Source: Lentinus brumalis (lineage: Eukaryota > Basidiomycota > Agaricomycetes > Polyporales > Polyporaceae). From it: a stretch of 64,000 nucleotides of DNA. The translations under genes and the position numbers were made by a program. Numbering within the stretch: position 1 is the stretch's first letter; every line of letters starts with the position of its first letter. The DNA is taken from contig MARA01000011.1 in NCBI GenBank assembly GCA_001792895.1, positions 372,001-436,000 of the forward strand, written 5' to 3'. The notes under the pieces are model-generated. The model was not told the origin of the DNA. It saw only the letters and a list, made by a program, of their open reading frames with translations, and did no database searches. Of this stretch, positions 11,394-21,841 are shown in pieces.

Positions 11394-12048
11394 ATGTCGT
11401 TCGTCGCCCGCCGCGCTGCACTGCGTGCAGTTCCCCGTGCCCGTGGCTTCGCCGCCGCTGCGGGCAAGCAGTCTTACCGCGAGCAGCAGGAGGCTATGGT
11501 CGCGCACGCCGCTGGTATGTCAACTTCCCCCTTTGCGTCACGAGCCGAACATGACCTCGTCCTCCTCGTGTCGCAGAGACTACAGAGCTCTGGCGCAAGA
11601 TTAGGTACGTTCTGCGCTCGTGCTTGGCTCGCGACAGGCTCTGAAGATCTGCTACAGCTACTATGTCTGCCTCCCTGCCAGTCAGTAGCGTGTTCCGCGA
11701 TATCCCGCGCGTCGATATTGACGTACTCTCAGTTGCCGCGTGCGCCCTCTGGGTCCGCAACGTTGAGGCTGAGCACGAGGCGCACCAGCACCACATCATG
11801 GAGGAAAACGGTGGCAAGCTCCCTGAGCCCCCTGCGTACGAATATCTCAACCGCCGTCGTAAGTTCCCCTGTTACATCAAATACAACAGGCTCTCACTGT
11901 AACACGTTTCTATAGACGGCGGTCCCTTCCCTTGGGGCAACAACACTCTCTTCTTCAACCCTAAGGTTTGTGGCAGTATCCGGTCCGGGACGTCGTGCTT
12001 ACCAGACTACAGGTCAACAAGGACATGGAGGCCGCCGCCGACGAGTAG
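11394..12048 (+). CDS. COX13: Cytochrome c oxidase subunit VIa, mitochondrial
   Basis: Nuclear-encoded, single-span inner-membrane subunit of respiratory complex IV. The start MSFVARRAALRAVPRARG is an Arg/Ala-rich presequence. Exons join ETTELWRKI to SYYVCLPA, then IAACALWVRNVEAEHEAH, HHIMEENGGKLPEPPAYEY, LNRRHGGPFPWGNNTLFF and NPKVNKDMEAAADE. WVRNVEAEHEAH and the PFPWG..TLFFN block are the Cox6a signature. Five introns, one unusually close to the next (exon SYYVCLPA is about 25 bases). Stop at 12046-12048. Length about 125 residues, as expected. Confidence 0.95.
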
Positions 12049-12303
12049 ACAGCCGTCTATGTATTCGTAATCTCAATATCTTCCTCACTTTGACAAGCCA
12101 TGCAGGCCGTCAACGTAACGAACACACTGTTCGATTGCTGCAGAGGTACACAAATGTTATAGCAAGCTGTGATTACTGTCCACATTATAGGTTGTTATCA
12201 TCAATATTCTGTGATCCGTGATCGAAGAACGAAGGTGTGCGCGATGATCAAAGGGTATAGGTTATGACATAAAGTCCGTGAGCCCGAAGTGACCAAGGCC
12301 AAA

Positions 12304-13032
12304 TCAGAGGGCGACCCAAGCACCCATGAAGATGCTCGCGAGGGCAGTGAGAAGCCCACCGACCAAGGGCGCCGACAGCTCGATCGCATGGACGCCAAGG
12401 GCCGCGTTGTTCGTGGCCGTGCTAAGTCATTGTATCAGGACACATATCGTGCGGGCAGCTGAATGCAGACGTACCCAGAAGCACCAGCAGCACCACTGCC
12501 ACCAGTCGCAATGCTCGCGGCGTCAGCAGTCGCGATGGAGTATTGTGAGCCAGCGAACGACGTCAGCTTGCCGGCGCCGTCAGTGGCCAGGGTGATGGCC
12601 TGACCGCCCGCAGACGTAATGACGGTCACGGCATGGCCTCCTGCAGCTGCAGCGACAGTCAGGTCGCCATTCAGCTGTACAAAAATCTGAACACTCACAA
12701 ATTACAGTCGTCGCCACACCGGCCGCGATGGATGTGACGTCGCTAGCGATGGACCCAGCTGCAAGATGCGAACGGCATGTGAATGCATATCATGCATGAA
12801 GTTCCGATGAACGTACCAACAGAGGTTCCTTGCGAGAAGATAGAGCCCGCGTCAGAGGTCAAGGAGTTGAACACACTGTCGACTAGGTTAGGGGTGAGCA
12901 CCATGGTCGTTCGTTCATCAACAGATCGCTATGCTTACTTTGCCGCTTTTCGTTCTCGACAACAGCCGCGTTCGCAAGCAGCGCGAAGGCGGCGAAGAGG
13001 TAGAAGATGGAAGCAACGGTTTTGGAGAACAT
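12304..13032 (-). CDS. Small secreted, possibly GPI-anchored Ala/Ser/Thr-rich protein
   Basis: Not assigned to a family. MFSKTVASIFYLFAAFALLA reads as a signal peptide followed by Asn-Ala-Ala (cleavage-like). The mature part is low in charge: IDSVFNSLTSDAGSIFSQG, AGSIASDVTSIAAG, NGDLTVAAAAGGHAVTVIT, SAGGQAITLATDGAGKL and IATADAASIATGGSGAAG. The end, NAALGVHAIELSAPLVGG then LLTALASIFMGAWVAL, is a hydrophobic tail typical of GPI attachment signals. About five introns; one 5' splice site is weak (GTGGCG) but keeps the frame. Predicted location is the cell surface. A TATA box lies about 90 bases upstream. It could equally be an unanchored membrane protein. Confidence 0.65.
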
Positions 13033-13117
13033 GGCGATGGACAGCGGTTTGGAGGGGTACGCGGGGAGGAGGAGAGGATGTAGGGGGGTGTACTTAGTAG
13101 CAAGGCCAAGAACTGGG

Positions 13118-13124
13118 TTATATA
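13118..13124 (-). promoter_or_regulatory. TATA box of the secreted Ala-rich gene
   Basis: TATATAA on the minus strand, about 86-92 bases before the ATG at 13032, in the 320-base divergent region shared with ribulose-phosphate epimerase. Confidence 0.5.
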
Positions 13125-13352
13125 TGTGGTGGACAACGGCCGTCTCTCGGCCTTCGGAATGGGCTTCAAGCGAGAACTTGACATGCAGAGGCGTCATCGA
13201 GAACACTGCCACGATGCCCCACCTCCTCCGGCACGTGTGAGCGTAGCGAGATGTGTGCCTTTTCTGGAGTTATCGTGATCAGTGTCACCGTGTGTGCTGT
13301 TCCAAGTTCCTGCACAGAGTCTGCCTCAAACCACAAGCACGAAACTGCAGCC

Positions 13353-14467
13353 ATGCCTCGCGCAATCATCTCGCCTTCCGTCCTTGCCTCCGACTTCGGC
13401 CAGCTCACCGCAGAATGCAAACGCATGATCAAGGGCGGTGCAGAGTGGCTGCACATGGGTGAGCACCGAAGGGGCTGCTGCGCCCGCGGGCACTGCGCGC
13501 GACATACGCTGACCAGTGCATGTCCCTCTTTCGCGCAGATGTGATGGACGGGTAAGACTGCCCCGAGACTGGACGTGTGCGCTGTGCGAGCTGATTCCGC
13601 CCGATGCCAGCCACTTTGTGCCCAACATCACCATGGGTACGTCCTAAATTGTGGAGCATCGCAGACGGCTCTGCGATGCGCCCGCTAAGGCAACAACTTG
13701 AAACGGTGTCTGATCGCGAGCATCGACGCAGGCGCGCCTGTCCTTTCGTGCGTGTCCAAGAGCGTCCCGGGCATCTTCATGGACTGTCATATGATGGTCG
13801 CCCAGCCTGAGAAGGTGGTGATACATTCCTGCGTTGCTCTTGAACGTGCGATCTTAACCACACACGAACTCTAACTTCCAGTGGGTCGACGACATCGCTG
13901 ATGCCGGCGGGTCGCTCTACTGCTTCCACCTCGAGGCGACATGTGAGCTTAATCCCAAATCGTCTATCTTCGGAAAGAAGACACCCTGACACATTTGTCC
14001 TCACCCCCTAGCCGACCCGCTCACAATCATCGACCACATCCACCAGCGGAAGATGAAAGCCGGTGTTGCCATCTCGCCGGACACGCCCTCGACAGCGGTG
14101 ACGGACGAGATCGCAGAGGCCGCCGACATGCTCCTCGTCATGACCGTCTATCCCGGCCGCGGCGGGCAGAAGTTCCTCGAGCGCTGCGTGCCCAAGGTCG
14201 CTGAGCTCCGCGCCCGCTTCCCGGACAAGGACATCGAGGTCGACGGCGGCGTGGGTCCCAAGACGATCGACGTCTGTGCCAACGCGGGTGAGCTCAGAGC
14301 GGTGTCTTCCCGTCGTACGGACGGCCATGACTGAATCCTTTACAGGCAGCAATGTCATCGTGGCCGGCACTGCGATCTTCAATGCTCCCCAGCCCGAACA
14401 GGTCATCTCGCTGCTCAAGTCGACCGTCGAGACCGCCCAAGCAAAGGCCGCAGCAAAGCAAGCATAA
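13353..14467 (+). CDS. RPE1: Ribulose-phosphate 3-epimerase
   Basis: Interconverts D-ribulose 5-phosphate and D-xylulose 5-phosphate in the pentose phosphate pathway; cytosolic TIM barrel with a metal ion. MPRAIISPSVLASDFGQL carries the conserved Ser and LASDF start. [20 protein letters not shown] has the metal-binding His and catalytic Asp. IFMDCHMMVAQPEKWV has the second metal His. MTVYPGRGGQKFLE is the phosphate loop, and DIEVDGGVGPKTI carries the second catalytic Asp. The end is SNVIVAGTAIFNAPQPEQVI. Exons are short around 13450-13960 and all junctions are GT-AG. About 235 residues. Stop at 14465-14467. Confidence 0.96.
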
Positions 14468-14734
14468 ACGTCCTCACAATAGCAAGCAGAACCACACGCA
14501 ATGTTGTAGAAGTATACATCCAAATTGTACGACCTATCCAAACATGACCGTGATATATATAGATAGCGAGGGGGACACTGCACGGTGCAAAGCGAATATA
14601 AGTACTGTATACAGAAGGTGCTGGTGCTGGTCGAAACACTTCGATCATCCTCGTCACCTCATCTCTCTACATACCCATGCATTACGGGGAGAACTACATT
14701 TGATGGGTGCGACTGCACGTTTGGGGCCTGGTGC

Positions 14735-17171
14735 TCACCACCGCATCCACTCGCCGTACATGTTCGGCCGCTCGCCGCGGACGTACGCCTCGAATGTCCG
14801 CTTGAGCACCGTCGCCCAGTCCAGGTCTTGCTTGTCGTTGGGGATGAGGCCCACCGGGTACGTCGAGCTCTGGTTCGCGATCGCCTCGCGCCCCATCCGT
14901 TCGGCATCTGCAAACCTGGGACCGAGATCTGGCCAGTACCGGGCACGATCGAACGGCTTCCACCTGCAACAATGGTTAGCAGGTTCACATTCCCGCGACT
15001 GGCGTCGAGCTCACCATTCGTTGTGGTAGTGATAGAGGAACGCGCCGCGGAAGAAGCCGTCAAACCCAATCATACTGGGGCCCGCGCTCATCTCGAGAGG
15101 CGTGTTGAAGAACATGTCAAAGCTGCAGTCAATGTCAGCAATTTCCGCCTGTGAGAGGTTGGCGCTACGACAACGCACTCGGTGAAGGGTGGATGTGGCG
15201 GCCGGTCGCGCTGGAAGAACGTTTGCTTCCACAGGAACTTCTTGTAGTCGCACGTCAACCATCCGGGATCGAACAGCGCGTCCGGTACGCGGAACAGCAG
15301 CTTGTCGAGGCCGGCGTTCTGCAGGTATCGCGACACGGTCTTCGGGTGGAAATCAAGCCCGTTCATCAGCGCCGTGCGCAGGAGGAACGTGCCCAGCGCG
15401 GACCCGCGGCGCAGCCGGAGCACCGCCGTGTTGTAGTTGTCCTCGTGGGCCCAGCGGTACGAGAACGAGCCGCTCCAGCCCCACAGCTCCTCCCAGTCGC
15501 GCAGGAAGAGCATGTCCACGTCGAGGTACACGCCGCCGTAGCGGTGGCAGAGCACGAAGCGCACGAGGTCCGAGAGGATGACCGGGACCTTGCTGTACGA
15601 CTTGAAGTCCACCGTGGCCTTCCCGTCAAGAGTCACGTCCGTCGCGGGCTTGCCGCCGTTCGTCCTGTCCTTCGCCAGCGCGCCCTCGCTCTTCAGGAAG
15701 TCGTTGCCAAGGTGCCGCCAGTCATTCTTCAGCTCCGGAATGCTGTCAAGCTGCTCGGAGGTGCTCCACAGGTGGAACTGGATCACGTCTTTGAAGCGCG
15801 GATGCAGAAAAGGCGCTGCCCAAGGGTTAGATCGCAGCTCAGCCCGCATGTCGTCCTCAGCGGTGGCACTTGGCACTATGTCTGCGGGACCGCGACTGAC
15901 CCACAGCCACAGCTGCGGGCGGCAGTACGAGGGTCCGGAGGGCGGGGTCTCGAGGTGCAGCCCCAGGTTCTGCGTGAACAGGAAGGCGAGCATGGCCATG
16001 TACGGCTTGTCCGTGAACGGACCTGCCCAAAACATGTGGAATATCCGCGGGTCGTCTTCGCTGCAGGACGCCGCTCGATGGTCGTTAGGATTATGCGAAG
16101 GGAGAGGAAGCTCGCGTTCCCAGTTATCCGCAGTCTTCAGTTTGATGGTAGCGGTCGTGTTCGTGTCCGTCGGTTGTGCACGCGCGGCGATGTGGTCGCC
16201 TTCGCCGTCAAGGACATAGACATACCGTAGGTCATCGACGCCCTCTCTCCGTAGGCGGGCGGCATCGTCCAGTCCAGCACCCATCCGCAGGAACTCATGG
16301 CAGTCACGGACATACTGAATCGCATCTTTGAGAGCGGGTCGGCCGAGAAGCCATGGACGGACATACCTTGCCTGTGTCAAAGTCACACTGTTCCAATATC
16401 CTGTCCAGGTCCGCCGCGCTCCCAGGTATCGGTCTCGGTGGATGTCCAAACTCTGGTGGACGATTCCGCAGATCGGGGTATATGCGCTGCGCACCAGTCC
16501 CAAGGGTATACTGATACACTGCACCGTCTTGTGTGGGATGTGGTCTGTGGGTGCCATCCGCAGGAAGGGCAGGGTTCTTCACCGGGGACGTGAAGCCAAT
16601 CTCGGCGGGGACTGGACGGGCGCGAACGCGCTCAGCACCCGTAGCACACCGTCCAGCACTAAGCGGACTCACCTGGACGCGTGCTCGGATAGTGTCCCGA
16701 CAGTACCTCCCACTCCCAGATCTTCTTCAGCTCCTCCGGCCCAAACGCGACCGAGTGCGCGCTCCCAAAGGGTGCGGGCCACGCCTTCTGCTTGGACAGG
16801 AACCGGCGGTGGAACGCAAATGTCGTGACGAACAGGGCCAGACAGCAGAAGCACAGGAGCGCAGGGCCCCGTCTCCTCCCGAAGCGCGTCACGCTCGCCT
16901 TGTAGATGCCCGTGGGGTACGCTGTGAGCGCTGCGAGGCGCGACGACGCGCGCCGGGGTCCGTGGTAGAAGTCGTCGCTGAAGGAGTCGGTGCTGATGTG
17001 TGTGTAGCGGCCACGGGCGTCGTCCACCCTAGGCTGTGGGGGGTGGGCGTTGTTGGAGAGCATGCCGGCGCGGGAGGACCTGAGACGGGGTGCGCCAGCC
17101 TGAGGAGGGAAGTGCTGGCCTCCCGTGCTCGCCCCGGGCTCCTTGAATTTGAGGAGGGTCGGCAGCGCCAT
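14735..17171 (-). CDS. GT32-like glycosyltransferase, type II membrane protein
   Basis: Probable Golgi or ER sugar transferase of the DXD-containing family 32 group; donor and acceptor unknown. The N-terminus starts MALPTLLKFKEPGAS, is cytosolic and basic, and precedes one membrane span (GPALLCFCCLALFVTTFAF, about residues 105-123). The luminal catalytic part includes PRIFHMFWAGPFTDKPY, the region SDLVRFVLCHRYGGVYLDVD with the metal-binding DVD, MLFLRDWEELWGW and FNTPLEMSAGPSMIGFDGFF. Ends ERPNMYGEWMRW with the TGA at 14735-14737. About 700 residues and roughly four introns. The stem region (between residues 150 and 330) is poorly conserved, so exon joins near 16300-16680 are less certain. 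Confidence 0.82.
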
Positions 17172-17520
17172 AGCGGTGTTTCACGGTTCGTTCGGGGTCC
17201 TGACGCGCGCTGATTGAGCGGACGCGGGGTGACGCCCACAGCTTCCCGATCACCATCGAGAGGCAGTACTGGTCGCAGACTCTAGCACTCGCCCACTGCT
17301 GCGAACATAGATATATGATAACCTCGATCGATGTGCACAGGAATACACGGGCCGTAACCAAACTATAGAGAGCAACATTCCGCAACAGATAACAAGCAAA
17401 CACGATCAGAGCAGAACCGACAACACAACCCGACTCGTTCAATATACTGTACAGTACTGAGCCCGAATACGCGTCAATGATCCGGAGAGCGACGCACATG
17501 TCCGGACAGCAAGAAGCAAC
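17172..17520. promoter_or_regulatory. Upstream region of the GT32-like gene
   Basis: 349 bases between the glycosyltransferase start and the CSL stop, both minus strand. AT-rich with ATATATGATAAC near 17310. No coding signal. Confidence 0.4.
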
Positions 17521-19939
17521 CTACAACACCTTGAGGTTCCACCCGTGCAAGCTGTCGTCCGCGAGCCGTGCGGCCGCCTGCGCAGCGGCGAGCCATTCTC
17601 CTCCTTCGCCGCTCGGCCGCGACGGGTTCGAGAGGTCCATCTGGTGCAGGACGTTGTCGGCAGCGATGACGCGCCCAGAGTGGTACCCCACGCCGTCAAG
17701 CGAGCGGATGAACAGGAGCGGCAGGCTGCGACCAGCGATGTCGCGCATGAGGTTGCTCCCACGACCGTCTGGCCCGTCAGACTTATCCCCGGTGGCCACG
17801 GGAATCGCATCTTCGCGCAGTGCCTTCAGGATGTCCGCTAATGGCGGCATCTCCACGACGATCATCATATGCATGTGGCGGGCCGGCAGGTTCAGGACAA
17901 CGTCCGCGTACTTGTTGTTCTCCCGTGGCTGGATGTTGGACGCAATGACGGGAACGGTGTTCTGGTTCGGCAGGGCAGGGACCGGGATGAAGGGCATCGA
18001 CGGATCGAAGCGGCCATCCATGGCCAGCGGCGAGTGGTTGTAGATCCGTAGCCGTAGTGGACCGATGTTGCCAATGTAGACGTCGAGCGGTACCTGTCCC
18101 TTCGTCTTGGGGTCCGTATAGAAGAAGTTCGCCGCCATCATCTCTAGAGTATTAGCTTGTGAGCGGTAGACGGGGGTGTTGAACAAAGTGGGGAAGGGGG
18201 TGATGGGCTGCTCGGGGACGTTGTTGTTCATCCCAAAAGCATCAAAAAATGTATACTGGAATTTTGCTATACCACACTGAGCTTAGCGTTCGCTGCGAAA
18301 GTACCAGAGAACTCACAGATGCCGACGATGGTCCAGCATAGATAATCGTCCACCTCATCCGTAATCTGACGAACGCCGTCCTTCACCTCCTCTCGTATCC
18401 GTGGACTCTGGAAGAGCAGCGGGTGGGTCCCCGCCTGGTTGGAGAGCCCGGGAGCAGGAGGAACGGTCACGCCGGGGGTACCGGGGATAGGGCCAGCTGC
18501 AGAGAGGTAATGTCGCGTCCCGTCCGTGTTCACTCGCTGGAGCGCAATCTTCTGCATTTGGCTGACGGGCCCGCCGTCGTCAGGGACGATACGCCCTTTG
18601 TCCACCTTGCGGATGATGAGCGGCGCTGTCTGTACACCGGTCACCGTGTCCGCGAGCACGATCTCGCTTCCGTAAGTGACGGGTTGCGGGCCACCTGAGG
18701 ATTTGCAGCTCGTCAAGCTAGACGCTCATTTCGGGAAAGAAAGCGGTGGACGTACCGAGCGGATTCTCGGCCCCTTGCTGGCGGACGACATTCACCGCGA
18801 ACGCCGACCACGCAACGTTGCTCGCACACAGCTGGTTGTGCTCAATCGTCATGTATTTGGTGCGCACAGTCTGCGAGTTGATGCGGTTGAACAGCGACAC
18901 CGGCCCGCCCGCGAGGATGCACGACGAGATATTGCGCGTCTTCGCCGTCTTCTTCGAAGGCTTCGAGATGATGGTCACTGGCGCGGAGTCGAACGACGCC
19001 CACACCCGCTCGCTTCCGGTAGCCTCGCCGCCATCAGGAGCGTTCGGGGACGGCTCAGCGATATCAAGCGAGAGCTGGAAGCTCTTGCTCTTGGCCGATC
19101 CCGTCACGTGCAGAAACTTGAAGCTCGCGGTGAGGTTCACGTCCATAGGAGCCTTGAGCTCGCAGGTGCGCTCGCCGCCTTCGTTCACCACGGCCATGGA
19201 CAGGTGTTGCTGCTTCATCTGCCAGACGGGCCCCTCGATGTGCACGACCGGCGGGGACAGAGGAACCGCTTCTCGCTCCCGTACGACTTCTGTGCGACCG
19301 CAGCATGCAAGCAGATAACAGTAGTCATGGGCATGACGCGCGCGGGGTCCTGGGTGATATGGTCGCGCACGACGCGTCGAATCTTGTTGTGCGGGTCGGA
19401 TGCGTCGGGCGGCTCGAGCTTGCGCTTCATGGACGTGCGCTGGGACGATGGACGGGGATTGAGCAAGACTACAAACGCGCTTGGCGGGCACTGACCTGTG
19501 GCGCACCTGCGCCCGACGACGGGCCAGCGATGGCATTGCTGTTTTCGCGTGAAGACGCGTTTGGGGTGCTCCAGGACGGATGCTGGCCGTTCGAGGGTCC
19601 CGCAGAGGGAGGCGCCGCGGAGAGTATGGACTGGATGGACACAGACGGCTCCGACGGTGGCGATGGGTTGCTAGGGGGTATAGAGGGGCGTCCTAGGCCG
19701 GGCGGGGGGAGCGAAGGGCGGCATGACCGTTGGATACCTGTGAACGCGTTCAGACACGCGCGGAGAGGGCAGAATGGAGATACTTGCGAGGAGGGAGAGG
19801 TTGGACTGCTGGGGGAGGCGGAGCGCGAGAGGTCCTGGGGGTTGAGGGCGGTCGGGAGGTGCTCGTGGGCCTCCGTGGTCTGCGTAGGCGACATTTGGAG
19901 GGCGAGGGGACTGGAGGCGTATGGCATTATAGTGCGCAT
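17521..19939 (-). CDS. CSL (RBPJ/LAG-1) family transcription factor, with one apparent frameshift
   Basis: Fungal member of the CBF1/Su(H)/LAG-1 DNA-binding family (as Cbf11 and Cbf12 in fission yeast). Start MRTIMPYASSPLAL at 19939, followed by a Ser/Pro-rich tail. The DNA-binding N-terminal domain shows ICLHAAVAQKSYGSEKRF, then VISKP-like TIISKPSKKTAKTRN and SLFNRINSQTVRTKYMTIEH, where the RSQTV-type loop contacts DNA. The beta-trefoil domain has APLIIRKVDKGRI and DDGGPVSQMQKIAL; DDYLCWTIVGICEF precedes the C-terminal Ig-like region. The stop is at 17521-17523. Between KRFLCP and PPVVHIEG the frame changes; the plus-strand G run at 19253-19256 appears one base short. Everything else is intact, so an assembly error is likeliest. 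About 780 residues. Confidence 0.88.
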
Positions 19940-20029
19940 GGTGGGCCCAACGTGAGCTCGCAGATGCCCTGTGGGAAACGGCTCACTGTGGGAGTGGGAA
20001 GAAACCCGCTTTTTACCCACGCGCGTCGG

Positions 20030-20036
20030 TTATAAA
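20030..20036 (-). promoter_or_regulatory. TATA-like box upstream of the CSL gene
   Basis: TTTATAA on the minus strand about 91-97 bases before the ATG at 19939. Confidence 0.4.
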
Positions 20037-20212
20037 GCTTCCGTTTACGACCCCGTGAACTTCCCAGAAGAATTCGCGGTTCCGGGGTCCCGCGGCACCT
20101 CGGCACACGCCCGTCCGTCCGTCCATCCGTGTATTGTGTGCGCTCCCAGGTATACAGAAAAATACAAAACATACAGCGCGACAGAGAACACACTGACCAG
20201 CACCAAGAAACT

Positions 20213-21080
20213 TCAGACCGGCGAGATGTAGTCGACCACCCTGCTCACACCCCAGGACACAAGCGCCTCCCACCCGTCCGCCTCGACCTTCACCTTATCT
20301 TCCGCCTCCTTCTCTGGAGAAAACAGCGACTGCAGGGCCGCGGACTCGTCCTTGACAGCTGATCCATACGGAACACTGTGTGCCGTACGCAGCGCTCGAA
20401 GAGCGTCGTAGACAGCATCAGCATCCAGCGGATCACCTGGTTGTGCATAGGGCGATAACAGCCGTTCCTCAACATAGAGTTCGTCGCCGCGCGGCGGCAG
20501 GAACAGCGTGTCTGGAGCAAGAAGCCGCACAAGGGGCGCCGAGGACAACGTGCATATGCAAGACATACAGCAGTGAGCACCCGCAAAATACCGCAGCGGC
20601 AGAAGGAAAGAACGGACGACATACCACTCAACGTCAATATGCCCAGCTTGTCTTCGCGCTTGATGGCGTCCCCGCGAGCGCGTCCTCCATGTCCGGCGAG
20701 CAGGGCGTGGGGATGTTCCACTCGCTGTCGCTCTCCGAGATGGGCGACACGAGTCCGGAACGGTGCCGCTCGAGGCCCTCCTCCTCGTCCGTGGCCACGC
20801 GCAGCCAGTCCCACTCCTGTTCCGTCTCGGGGTGTTCGCGCGCAGCGAGCCTGGCCGGGAAGAAGCCAGAGAGGCTGAACGGGTCTTCGCGCTCGACGCG
20901 GGGCGTGTACACGGGCACGAGGTGGTGCGTATCACCCGCAATCCCTAAGGCGCTGCGATGGCGGGGCAATTGTGGGCGTACATGGCGTTCGGCGGCCTCG
21001 GTCGAGCACGAAGGCGTGGATATTTTGGTGGTCTGGAAAGATGCGATGTGCGGTACAGACTGGGAGCGTGGAACAGACAT
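20213..21080 (-). CDS. Unknown acidic protein, with one apparent frameshift
   Basis: Function not recognised. MSVPRSQSVPHIASFQ opens a frame with EQEWDWLRVATDEEEG and SGLVSPISESDSEWNIP. At a C run on the plus strand (20670-20673) the frame would stop soon after as a nonsense tail. One more base there would instead continue into DAIKREDKLGILTLS, followed by a GT-AG intron and a second exon DTLFLPPRGDELYVEERL, LDADAVYDALRALRTAHS and WEALVSWGVSRVVDYISPV. The second exon is clearly coding and has a normal stop at 20213-20215. No signal peptide or membrane span. Predicted product about 240 residues, rich in Glu and Asp. The start at 21080 is the first ATG but the true 5' end could be upstream. Confidence 0.6.
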
Positions 21081-21841
21081 AGCGTCGCGTGCGGCTGTGG
21101 TTCGTTTCGGGCGGTTGTTTCGGAGCAGCAGGGACGCGGTTGGTCTTATAGCTCGAGGGCAGCGGCGAGAGAGAGGGAGGTGACCAGAAGCTCTGGAGTG
21201 GCCCCAGGCTCTCTATAAGCACTTGGAGAATGCAGCCGGAAGGGAGACGGAGGGCTACATAGCAATCTAGGCAGCGTTTGTGCGACGCGCCGACGCCGCT
21301 TCCCCAAAGCTCCCAGGCTTCCCCAGATGACGATCGACCAACGCAGCGATCGGCTCGAGACTCGCGACATCACTCGGCGATCTTGATACCCACCATCCGC
21401 CTCTTGGCCAAAAGCTTATTCTTGCCTAAGCCACTCTCCCAAGCCCGCCAAAGGTCTAACAGATCCAGGATGTCCATTGTACCGTATTATCATGCCGACA
21501 TGATGTGTATTCTAAGTCCAGGTCCGAAATGAGTGTCCAAACATGCGCGAGAGGTGGTACTACGTGAGGGGATGCATGAAGAAAACAAGCCAAATTGCAG
21601 CTGACGATGATGAGGAGAGGAGAGCTAACTACGGGATATAAAGGAGCGCGCCAAATTGCGCATACAGTCCAGCGGTCGTCGCTACGGAATGTCGGTAATT
21701 CAAGGAAAAGGGTGGTGGTAGGTGGTGGAAATGGAGTGGTGTTACACATTAACTCAGGCTGTCCATGATCTCACCCGGCTGGACACCAGTACAGTATATA
21801 TGAAGCTGGCCCCGAGCAGCTATCTGTCTTCACTCGAGACT
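21081..21841. promoter_or_regulatory. Long upstream region with a 35-codon open frame
   Basis: 761 bases between two minus-strand genes. Contains a minus-strand small ORF (21370-21477) described in the findings, and a plus-oriented TATAAA near 21641 with no gene after it. No other coding signal. Confidence 0.4.

Noticed and set aside
12668..12700. Suspected frameshift in the secreted Ala-rich gene
   Set aside because: A 43-base intron with a weak GTGGCG donor restores the frame, so no indel is needed.
15151..16230. 359-codon open frame on the plus strand opposite the glycosyltransferase
   Set aside because: Mirror of a GC-rich coding exon; the minus strand has clear family motifs, the plus strand none. 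Arg/Val/His-rich composition is typical of antisense shadow frames.
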